A stretch of 64,000 bases of DNA from an uncultured Eubacteriales bacterium (GTDB lineage Bacteria; Bacillota; Clostridia; Christensenellales; Aristaeellaceae). Position numbers and translations under genes: made by a program. The first letter of the stretch is position 1, and every line of letters begins with the position of its first letter. The notes beneath the pieces were generated by a model. It was given only the letters and a program-made list of their open reading frames with translations. It ran no database searches and was not told the origin of the DNA. The stretch lies in assembly GCA_944349855.1 (NCBI GenBank), contig CALVNS010000007.1:25580-89579 (forward strand), read 5' to 3'. Positions 1-7,381 of this stretch are shown here, piece by piece.

Positions 1-1
1 G

Positions 2-181
2 CGCCAGTACGTCATCGCCGCGCGCATGAACCACGCGCGCTACCTGCTCAAGGCCACGGCCCTGTCCGTCGCCGAGATCGGCGCGCAGGCAGGCTATGCG
101 TCGGAGAGCATGTTCTCCGCGGCCTTCAAGCGAACCCAGGGCATGACGCCCAGCGACTACCGCGCGCAGCAGCACGCGTAA
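2..181 (+). CDS. AraC-family transcriptional regulator, C-terminal fragment (5' end outside window)
   Basis: The reading frame is open from the left edge to a TAA at 179-181 and gives 59 residues. It contains the second helix-turn-helix of the AraC/XylS DNA-binding domain: a helix with the LSVAEIGAQAGYAS pattern, then the family signature MFSAAFKRTQGMTPSDYR. The ligand-binding or sensor part lies outside the window. The gene ends 23 bases before the DUF5107/TPR and GH2 genes on the same strand, so it probably regulates that carbohydrate locus (inference). The inducer cannot be told from the sequence. Confidence 0.9.
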   Translation, partial: RQYVIAARMNHARYLLKATALSVAEIGAQAGYASESMFSAAFKRTQGMTPSDYRAQQHA

Positions 182-204
182 CAACGATCGGGAGGCATTT
201 GAAG

Positions 205-3200
205 ATGGCAGGCACCGCAAGCATCCGCGTCGAGACGGTCATGATCCCCACCTACGGCATCGGCGCGGCGGACAAGAACCCCATGTTCCTCGAAAAGCGC
301 GTGTACCAGGGCTCCAGCGGCAAGGTCTATCCGCTGCCCGTGGTCGACAAGATCCTGGATGAAAAGCGCGACCAGCCCTACACCGCCGTGTTCCTGGAGA
401 ACGACTACCTCCTCGTCATGGTGCTGCCCGAGCTGGGCGGGCGCATCCAGCGCGCCTATGACAAGACCAACGGCTACGACTTCGTCTACTACAACGAGGT
501 CATCAAGCCCGCGCTCGTCGGCCTGACCGGGCCCTGGATCTCCGGCGGCATCGAGTTCAACTGGCCGCAGCACCACCGGCCTACCACCTATGCGCCCGTG
601 GACTGGCGCGTGGTGGACCTTGCGGATGGCAGCAAGTCCGTCGAGCTCAGCGAGGTCGACCAGATGTACGGCACCAAGGGCAAGATGACCTTCACCGTCT
701 ACCCCGACCGGGCGTACATCGAGATCCGCGGCCAGCTCTACAACCGCACGCCCCTGCCGCAGACCTTCCTGTGGTGGGCCAATCCCGCCGTGGCGGTCAA
801 CGACGACACCCAGTCCGTCTTCCCGCCGGACGTGTGCGCCGTATACGATCACGGCAAGCGCGACGTGAGCGCGTTCCCCATCGCCACAGGCGTGTACTAC
901 AAGCACGACTACGGCGCAGGCGTGGACATCAGCCGCTACAGGAACATCCCCGTACCCACCAGCTACATGTGTGCGCACAGCGACTACGACTTCGTCGGCG
1001 GCTACGACTACGGCATGCAGGCCGGCATCCTGCACATCGCGGATCACCACGTATCGCCCGGCAAGAAGCAGTGGACCTGGGGCTGCGGCGACTTCGGCCA
1101 GGCCTGGGACCGCAACCTGACCGACGCCAACGGCCCCTACATCGAGCTGATGACCGGCATGTACTGCGACAACCAGCCGGACTTCACCTGGCTCAAGCCC
1201 TTTGAGGAGAAGACGTTTACCCAGTACTTCATGCCCTACAAGCGCTGCGGGTACGTCAAGAACGCCAACCGCGACTGTGCGCTCAACCTGGAGGTGCGGG
1301 ACGGGCAGGCCAGCCTGTGCGTGTACGCCTCGCGCCCGATCCCCGGCGCCCGCGTGACGCTGCGCGCAAAGGGCGAGACCGTCTACGCGCGCACGGTGGA
1401 TCTGAGCCCGGTGGACGTGCTGCAGGATACGGTCGCCGTTCAGGCCCCGCAGACGGATCTCACCCTCGCCGTCTGCGACGCCGCGGGCCGCACGCTCCTG
1501 TCCTACACCCCCGCGGCCCGCAGGATCGAGCGCATCCCCGACCCGATGCCGCCCGTCCAGCCCCCGCAGGAGATCCGGACCGTCGAGGAGCTCTACCTGA
1601 CGGGCCTGCACCTGGAGCAGTACCGCCACGCCACCTGCCTGCCCGACCCCTACTACCTGGAGGCGCTCCAGCGCGATCCCGGCGACATCCGCAGCAACAA
1701 CGCATACGGCGCGCTGCTGCTGCGACGCGGCCTGTTCGCCCAGAGCGAGGCGTACTTCCGCGCGGCCGTCGAGCGCATGACGCAGCGCAACCCCAACCCC
1801 TATGACAGCGAGCCCTACCTGAACCTGGGCCTCTCGCTGCTGTATCAGGGCCGGGACGGCGAGGCCTACGACGCGTTCTTCAAGTCCGTCTGGACGGCGG
1901 CGCAGCAGGAGGCCGGCTATTACTACCTCGCCTGCATCGACTGCCGCCGCGGCGCATACGAGGCGGCGCTGGAGCACGTCGAGCGCAGCCTGGTCCGCAA
2001 CGGCCACAGCCTGAAGGCCCGCGCGCTGCGGGGGATGATTCTGGGCCGCCTGGGCCGCACGGACGAGGCCGCCGCGTGGTTTGCCGAAAACCTGAAGCTG
2101 GATGCGTTCGACTACATATCCCGCATCGAGTCCGGCGACGTGCAGGGCGCGCTGTCGATGATGGGCGCGCGCGCGAGCAGCTATGTGGAGTGCGCGATCG
2201 ACTACGCGGAGGCCGGCTTTGCGGACAAGGCGCTGCGCGTGCTCGGGCTCTGCCCGGTCGAGCATCCCATGGTGTTCTATCACCGGGCGCTGCTGGGCGA
2301 CGAAGCCGCGCTGCAAAGGGCCGCCGCATGCTCCAGCCTGTACTGCTTCCCCAACCGGCTGGAGGACATCCGCGCGCTGGCGTTCGCCATCGAGCACAAC
2401 CCCTCCGACGCCAAAGCGCCCTACTATCTGGGCTGCCTGTGGTACGACCGGCGCCAGTACGACGCGGCCATCGACTGCTGGGAGCGCAGCGCGCGCCTGG
2501 ACGGCAGCTTTCCCACCGTCTGGCGCAATCTGGCGCTGGCATACTTCAACAAGCGCGGCGAGCGCGAGCGCGCCCTTTCGTGCATGGAGCGCGCCTATGC
2601 GCTGGACGAGACCGACGCGCGCGTGCTGCTGGAGCTGGATCAGCTGCGCCGCAAGCTGAACGTGCCCGTCGCGCAGCGCCTCTCCCTCCTGGACGCGCAC
2701 CGCGACGTGGCCTTCCTGCGCGACGACCTGTACACGGAGTACTGCACGCTGCTCAACGACCTGGGCCGCCACGAGGAGGCGCTCTCGCTGCTCATGGCGC
2801 GCCGCTTCCACCCCTGGGAGGGCGGCGAAGGCAAGGTGACAAAGCAATACGCCGTGGCGCTGACGCAGCTGGGCCGTGAGGCGCTCGCGCAGGGCGACGC
2901 GGCCCGCGCCAGGGACCTTCTGCAGCGCGCGCTCGTCTTCCCGGAAAATCTGGGCGAGGGCAAGCTGGAGGGCGCGAAGGACAACGACATCCACTACTAC
3001 CTGGGCCTGGCCGAACGCGCGCTGGGCGACGAGGACGCGGCCCTGCGCCATCTGCAGCTGGCCGCCGAGGGCGAGGGCGAGCCCGCCGGCATGATGTACT
3101 ACAACGACCAGCCCGCGGACATGATCCTCTATCAGGGGCTGGCCAACCGCGCGCTGGGCCGCGAGGAGCGGGCCCGCAGCCGCTTCCACAAGCTGATCTC

Positions 3201-3459
3201 CTACGGGGAGAAGCACTACTATGACGTGGTGCAGATCGACTACTTCGCCGTCTCCCTGCCCGACCTGCAGCTCTTTGACGAGGACCTGACGGTACGCAAC
3301 CGCGCCCACTGCGAGTACCTGATCGCGCTGGGCAGCCATGGGCTGGGCGATCCGGCGCGCGCCGCCGCCTGTTACGACGCGGCGCTGGCCATCGACTGCG
3401 CGCACCAGGGCGCGATCCTGCACCGGCGTCTGAAGGAGGATGCACATGGAGTTCATTGA
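205..3459 (+). CDS. DUF5107 domain protein with C-terminal tetratricopeptide repeats
   Basis: About 1,084 residues. Residues 1 to about 345 match the DUF5107 family, a mutarotase-like beta-sandwich rich in Trp and Tyr, with motifs such as ELGGRIQRAYDK and ISGGIEFNWPQHH. From about residue 460 to the end the protein is built of TPR units (for example YLNLGLSLLYQGRDGEAYDAF and APYYLGCLWYDRRQYDAAIDCW). No signal peptide is visible, so it is probably cytoplasmic. The ATG at 205 is preferred to the in-frame TTG at 199 because GGAGG at 191-195 lies 9 bases from the ATG but only 3 from the TTG. Its 3' end overlaps the GH2 start, which suggests translational coupling. In this family DUF5107/TPR proteins commonly neighbour glycosidases. 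A sugar-sensing, epimerase-like or scaffold role is inference; no catalytic activity is assigned. Confidence 0.88.
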   Translation: MAGTASIRVETVMIPTYGIGAADKNPMFLEKRVYQGSSGKVYPLPVVDKILDEKRDQPYTAVFLENDYLLVMVLPELGGRIQRAYDKTNGYDFVYYNEVIKPALVGLTGPWISGGIEFNWPQHHRPTTYAPVDWRVVDLADGSKSVELSEVDQMYGTKGKMTFTVYPDRAYIEIRGQLYNRTPLPQTFLWWANPAVAVNDDTQSVFPPDVCAVYDHGKRDVSAFPIATGVYYKHDYGAGVDISRYRNIPVPTSYMCAHSDYDFVGGYDYGMQAGILHIADHHVSPGKKQWTWGCGDFGQAWDRNLTDANGPYIELMTGMYCDNQPDFTWLKPFEEKTFTQYFMPYKRCGYVKNANRDCALNLEVRDGQASLCVYASRPIPGARVTLRAKGETVYARTVDLSPVDVLQDTVAVQAPQTDLTLAVCDAAGRTLLSYTPAARRIERIPDPMPPVQPPQEIRTVEELYLTGLHLEQYRHATCLPDPYYLEALQRDPGDIRSNNAYGALLLRRGLFAQSEAYFRAAVERMTQRNPNPYDSEPYLNLGLSLLYQGRDGEAYDAFFKSVWTAAQQEAGYYYLACIDCRRGAYEAALEHVERSLVRNGHSLKARALRGMILGRLGRTDEAAAWFAENLKLDAFDYISRIESGDVQGALSMMGARASSYVECAIDYAEAGFADKALRVLGLCPVEHPMVFYHRALLGDEAALQRAAACSSLYCFPNRLEDIRALAFAIEHNPSDAKAPYYLGCLWYDRRQYDAAIDCWERSARLDGSFPTVWRNLALAYFNKRGERERALSCMERAYALDETDARVLLELDQLRRKLNVPVAQRLSLLDAHRDVAFLRDDLYTEYCTLLNDLGRHEEALSLLMARRFHPWEGGEGKVTKQYAVALTQLGREALAQGDAARARDLLQRALVFPENLGEGKLEGAKDNDIHYYLGLAERALGDEDAALRHLQLAAEGEGEPAGMMYYNDQPADMILYQGLANRALGREERARSRFHKLISYGEKHYYDVVQIDYFAVSLPDLQLFDEDLTVRNRAHCEYLIALGSHGLGDPARAAACYDAALAIDCAHQGAILHRRLKEDAHGVH

Positions 3460-6118
3460 TCTTTCCGGCCTCTGGCAGTGCGACATTCCGGGCCAGCACG
3501 CGACCGTCCGCCTGCCCGGCACGCTGGATGAAAACGGCGTCGGCCACCCCGACGCCGGGACCAACCAATGGCACCCGGACGAGTCCGGCAACGCCGTGCT
3601 GCAGTCCGCCGGCGTGATCGCCACGCGCCTGACGCGGCGCTTCACCTACGAGGGCCCGGCCGCCTTCTCCCGCGCGCTGTGCTGGACGCCGCCGCAGGGC
3701 AAACGCGTCTTTCTGGAGTGCGAGCGCTCGCGCTGCCTGTCGCTGCAGGTCAACGGCGCGCCGGTTCCGCCCTTTGTGGAGCCGTCGCTCTCTACGCCGC
3801 ACGTGTTCGAGGTGACGGGCCTGCTCACCGGGGACGACCGCCTGACGCTCGTGTGCGACAACAGCTATCCCGGCTGGCCGCGCGAGGACATCGTCTACTC
3901 GTCCGCCGCCACGGACGAGACGCAGACCAACTGGAACGGCTTGCTCGGCTATCTCCGCCTGCGCGTGGAGGAGCCGGTCTTTCTCCACGCGCTGCGGGCC
4001 TATCCGCGCGGCGGCGCGCTGGACGTGTGCGCGGACATCTCCGCCCAAACGGCGTGCGAGGCCGAGCTGCGCATCGACTGCGAAGCGCTGGAAGCGCCGG
4101 TCCGACACCAGGTACGCCTGACCCCCGGCCTGCAGGAGGTGCGGCTGACGGGGCTGCCACTCCAGCCGTCCGCGCGGCGCTGGGATGAGGCGGACGGCCG
4201 GCTGTACGAGCTGACCGCAGCGCTGGGCGCATCCTCACGCACTGTGCGCCTGGGCATTCGGGACTTTGGCGCGCAGGGCGGCCATCTGCAGCTGAACGGG
4301 CGCAACATCTTCCTGCGCGGCGAGGCCAACTGCGCCGTCTTCCCGGAGACGGGGCATCCGCCGATGGACGTGGCCTCCTGGCGGCGGATCCTGTCCGTCT
4401 ACCGCAGCTATGGCGTCAATTGCATGCGCTTTCACAGCCACTGCCCACCGCAGGCCGCCTTCGAGGCCGCGGACGAGATGGGCATGATGATGCAGCCCGA
4501 GCTGTCGCACTGGAACCCGCGCGACGCGTTCGCCGCGCCGCAGAGCCGCGCCTACTACTGCGCCGAGCTGGAGCAGACGCTGCGCATGCTGGCCAACCAT
4601 CCGTCGTTTGTGATGCTCTCCCTGGGCAACGAGCTGCAGGCCGACGAGGCGGGCCACGCCTTCATGGCGCAGCTGATGGACCTGGCGCGCAGCCTTGACC
4701 CGACCCGCCTGTACGCAACCGGGTCCAACAACCACTACGGCCAGCAGGGCTGCGACGACGCCAGCGACTTTTACACCTCCAGCAACGTGGGCGAGCTGGA
4801 TCTGCGCGCGACCAACTGCAACATGCAGGGCTGGCTCAACCGGCGCTATCCGGACCTCTGCACAGATTACACGCCCGCCGTGGACGCGCTGCGCAAGGGG
4901 CACGACCAGCCGGTGTTCTCCTTTGAGGTGGGGCAGTTCGAGGTGCTGCCGGACTTTGACGGTCTGGACGACTACCGCGGCGTGACCGACCCGGCCAACC
5001 TGCGGCTCGTGCGAGACAAGGTTTCGCGCAGCGGCCTTGCGCCCATCTGGAAGCGCTGCGTGGAGGCCTCCGGCGAGCTGGCGCTGCTGTGCTACCGCGC
5101 CGAGGTCGAGGCCGCGCTGCGCACGCCGGGCATGAGCGGCATCTCGCTGCTGGGCCTGCAGGACTTTCCCGGCCAGGGCACGGCGCTGGTGGGCATGCTC
5201 GACCCGCACCTGAAGCCCAAGCCCTACGCGTTCGCCCGGCCGGAGCGCTTTGCCCGCTTCTTCACGGGCGAGCTGCCGCTGGCCCTGCTGCCCAAGTGTA
5301 CCTACCAAAGCGCCGAAACGCTGCGCGTACAGCTGCGCATGGCCAACTACGGCCGCGCGGACCTGCACGGCGCGCCCGTCTGGTCGCTGGAGGGCGCGCA
5401 GATGCAGGGCGAGCTGCCCGCTGTGTCCGCGCCTGCGGGCGGCCTGACGGACCTGGGCGAGCTGGCGCTGCCCTTGGACGGCATAAAGCGTGCAAGTCGC
5501 CTGACGCTGCGCATCAGCCTGTGCGGCCGCTCCAACGCATATCCGGTCTGGGTCTATCCGGACGAGCGGCCCGTCTGCCCGGCAAACGTGCATGAATGCC
5601 GCGCGCTGGACGACGCGGCGCTGGATGTGCTCGCGCATGGCGGCACGGTGTACCTTGCGCCCGACTCCACCCCGGAGGCGCTGCCGCACTCCATCCAGGG
5701 CCAGTTCAGCACGGACTTCTGGTCCGTGGGCACGTTCGCGGGTCAGGAGGGCGGCATGGGCCAGCTGATCGACGCCGGGCATCCTCTCTTTGAGGGCTTC
5801 CCCACCGAATGCCACACGGACTGGCAGTGGTGGCCCATGGCCGGCCAGCGCGCGGCAATCCTCCCCCGCCCCATGCAGGCGATCGTCGCCGAGCTGGACA
5901 GCTACGCCTACCTGCGCCCCATGGCGCAGCTGCTCGAGTGCCGTTGCGGCGGCGGCCGGGTGCTGCTGTCCACGCTGGGGCTGCATGCGCTCGAACAATA
6001 CCCCGAGGCGCGCGCGCTGCAGGGCTGCATCTACCGCTATCTGGGCGGGCATCCCACCCTGCCCCAGCAGGAGATGACCGTGCAGGAGCTGCGCACGATC
6101 GTCCGGCCGGTCCGCTGA
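3446..6118 (+). CDS. Glycoside hydrolase family 2 protein (beta-galactosidase/beta-glucuronidase type)
   Basis: About 890 residues in the GH2 order: an N-terminal jelly-roll sugar-binding domain (LSGLWQCDIPG, then a VFLECERSRCLSLQVNG region), an immunoglobulin-like domain, a TIM barrel, and a long C-terminal extension. The acid/base is Glu396 in SLGNEL and the likely nucleophile is Glu494 in SFEVGQFE. LRGEANCAVFPETGHPP and VNCMRFHSHCPP are conserved barrel segments. There is no signal peptide, so it should act inside the cell on imported oligosaccharides. AAGGAGG at 3433-3439 favours the ATG at 3446 over the one at 3440. The start overlaps the end of the DUF5107/TPR gene by 14 bases. Substrate specificity (galactoside, glucuronide or mannoside) is not decided by the sequence. 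Confidence 0.9.
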   Translation: MEFIDLSGLWQCDIPGQHATVRLPGTLDENGVGHPDAGTNQWHPDESGNAVLQSAGVIATRLTRRFTYEGPAAFSRALCWTPPQGKRVFLECERSRCLSLQVNGAPVPPFVEPSLSTPHVFEVTGLLTGDDRLTLVCDNSYPGWPREDIVYSSAATDETQTNWNGLLGYLRLRVEEPVFLHALRAYPRGGALDVCADISAQTACEAELRIDCEALEAPVRHQVRLTPGLQEVRLTGLPLQPSARRWDEADGRLYELTAALGASSRTVRLGIRDFGAQGGHLQLNGRNIFLRGEANCAVFPETGHPPMDVASWRRILSVYRSYGVNCMRFHSHCPPQAAFEAADEMGMMMQPELSHWNPRDAFAAPQSRAYYCAELEQTLRMLANHPSFVMLSLGNELQADEAGHAFMAQLMDLARSLDPTRLYATGSNNHYGQQGCDDASDFYTSSNVGELDLRATNCNMQGWLNRRYPDLCTDYTPAVDALRKGHDQPVFSFEVGQFEVLPDFDGLDDYRGVTDPANLRLVRDKVSRSGLAPIWKRCVEASGELALLCYRAEVEAALRTPGMSGISLLGLQDFPGQGTALVGMLDPHLKPKPYAFARPERFARFFTGELPLALLPKCTYQSAETLRVQLRMANYGRADLHGAPVWSLEGAQMQGELPAVSAPAGGLTDLGELALPLDGIKRASRLTLRISLCGRSNAYPVWVYPDERPVCPANVHECRALDDAALDVLAHGGTVYLAPDSTPEALPHSIQGQFSTDFWSVGTFAGQEGGMGQLIDAGHPLFEGFPTECHTDWQWWPMAGQRAAILPRPMQAIVAELDSYAYLRPMAQLLECRCGGGRVLLSTLGLHALEQYPEARALQGCIYRYLGGHPTLPQQEMTVQELRTIVRPVR

Positions 6119-6126
6119 GTCAATGC

Positions 6127-6163
6127 AAGGGTCGCAGGTTGAACGCCTGCGCCCCTTCTTTTT
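6127..6163 (+). terminator. Rho-independent terminator after the GH2 gene
   Basis: A 12-base inverted repeat with one mismatch (6127-6138 with 6146-6157) and a 7-base loop is followed by CTTTTTC. It closes the AraC-DUF5107-GH2 unit. Confidence 0.8.
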
Positions 6164-6194
6164 CGTTCGTAGCCTCTCTCTTTTTTCGCAGCTG

Positions 6195-6203
6195 TGGTAT
6201 ACT
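6195..6203 (+). promoter_or_regulatory. Extended -10 promoter (TGGTATACT)
   Basis: TGG followed by TATACT at 6198-6203 lies 37 bases before the hydrolase start. There is no good -35 hexamer at the expected distance, so this looks like an extended -10 promoter. Confidence 0.45.
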
Positions 6204-6240
6204 AGACCTGCGGCCATTCGCCGCCAAAGGAGGCAACGCC

Positions 6241-7224
6241 ATGTGCACCAGTCTTGCGTTTTCCAGCCCCGCGCTGTTCGGGCGCAACCTTGACCTGGAG
6301 TATTCCTTCTCCGAGCAGGTCGCCGTCACGCCGCGCAATCATGCGTTTTCTTTCCGCCACAGGCCGTCGCTTGCGCAGCACTTCGCCATGATCGGCATGG
6401 CCGCCGTTGCCGGCGATGTCCCGCTCTATGCGGAGGCCGCCAATGAAAAGGGCCTGTACATGGCGGGGCTGTACTTTCCGGGCAACGCCCACTACTTTCC
6501 CGATCCCGATCCACAGTGCGATAACCTTGCGCCCTATGAGCTGATTCCGGCGGTACTGGGCGCCTGCGAAACGCTCGCCGAAGCCCGGCGCATGTTGGAG
6601 CGCGTGCGCCTGATTGCCGATCCCTTCGCGCCCGGTTATCCGCTCGCGCCGCTGCACTGGCACATTGCCGACGCCACCGGCTCCCTCGTCGCCGAGCCCA
6701 TGGCCGACGGCCTGCGCCTGTACGACGACCCGGCCGGCGTGCTGACCAACAACCCGCCCTTCCCCTTTCACCTCACGCGCCTAAGCGACTATCAGACGCT
6801 CTCGCCCCGGCCGCCGGAAAACCGGTTCGCTCCGGCGCTCGGCCTGCAGCCCTACGGGCAGGGCATGGGCGCGATGGGCCTGCCCGGCGATGCGTCGCCC
6901 GTCTCCCGCTTCGTGCGCGCGGCGTTTCTCAAGGCGCATGCGGCCTTTGACGGGGACGAGGCCACGCAGGTGGTGCAGTTCTTCCACATCCTGAATGCCG
7001 TCTCCATGGTGCGCGGCAGCGTCGTCACGCCCGAAGGACGCCTGGACGAGACGACCTACTCCTGCTGCATCGACGCCCGCAACGGCGTGTACTACTACCG
7101 CACCTACGACGCCAGCCGCATCAGCGCCGTCAGCCTGCTGGACGAACCGCTCGACGGCGAGGCGCTGCGCGTCTTCCCGCTGGAGCGCAGCCCGCAATTC
7201 CATTATGTCAACCGCCATATCTGA
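6241..7224 (+). CDS. Choloylglycine/penicillin V acylase family amide hydrolase (Ntn hydrolase)
   Basis: 327 residues, the usual length for this linear-amide C-N hydrolase family. After removal of Met1 the N-terminal Cys2 (MCTSLAF) would be the nucleophile. Arg15 and Asp18 in GRNLDLE, Asn68 in AANEKGLYMAGL, Asn170/171 in LTNNPPF and the Arg of SRFVRAAFLK correspond to the conserved active-site set. There is no signal peptide. AAAGGAGG at 6226-6233 fixes the ATG at 6241. The gene is monocistronic, between its own promoter and a terminator. Bile salt hydrolase, penicillin V acylase and acyl-homoserine-lactone acylase activities all occur in the family. In a gut bacterium bile salt hydrolase is the obvious candidate, but specificity is inference. 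Confidence 0.87.
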   Translation: MCTSLAFSSPALFGRNLDLEYSFSEQVAVTPRNHAFSFRHRPSLAQHFAMIGMAAVAGDVPLYAEAANEKGLYMAGLYFPGNAHYFPDPDPQCDNLAPYELIPAVLGACETLAEARRMLERVRLIADPFAPGYPLAPLHWHIADATGSLVAEPMADGLRLYDDPAGVLTNNPPFPFHLTRLSDYQTLSPRPPENRFAPALGLQPYGQGMGAMGLPGDASPVSRFVRAAFLKAHAAFDGDEATQVVQFFHILNAVSMVRGSVVTPEGRLDETTYSCCIDARNGVYYYRTYDASRISAVSLLDEPLDGEALRVFPLERSPQFHYVNRHI

Positions 7225-7230
7225 CTCCCT

Positions 7231-7257
7231 GCGGAGGTTCTTGCCTCCGCTTTTTTT
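7231..7257 (+). terminator. Rho-independent terminator after the amide hydrolase
   Basis: GCGGAGG at 7231-7237 pairs with CCTCCGC at 7244-7250 and is followed by seven Ts. Confidence 0.9.
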
Positions 7258-7310
7258 GCGCCGCGCGCCGGAAAAAGCCGCTCCCCTTTCTTTCATCTCA
7301 GGTCCGCATA

Positions 7311-7319
7311 TGATATAAT
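7311..7319 (+). promoter_or_regulatory. Extended -10 promoter (TGATATAAT) of the hybrid kinase gene
   Basis: TGA followed by a perfect TATAAT at 7314-7319. The implied transcription start near 7326 lies only a few bases before the ATG at 7334, which argues for the later TTG start of the kinase. Confidence 0.55.
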
Positions 7320-7381
7320 AGAAATCGGTTGCAATGGCGCGCCATGCCGCGCACCCTCATCCACGAGGAGGCATCGATCTC

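Noticed and set aside
157-3645. Very long open frame (over 1,100 codons) on the minus strand opposite the DUF5107/TPR gene
   Set aside because: In GC-rich coding sequence the antisense frame lacks stops by chance. The translation is a low-complexity run of Val, Ala, Arg and His with no domain, while the plus strand encodes clear families.
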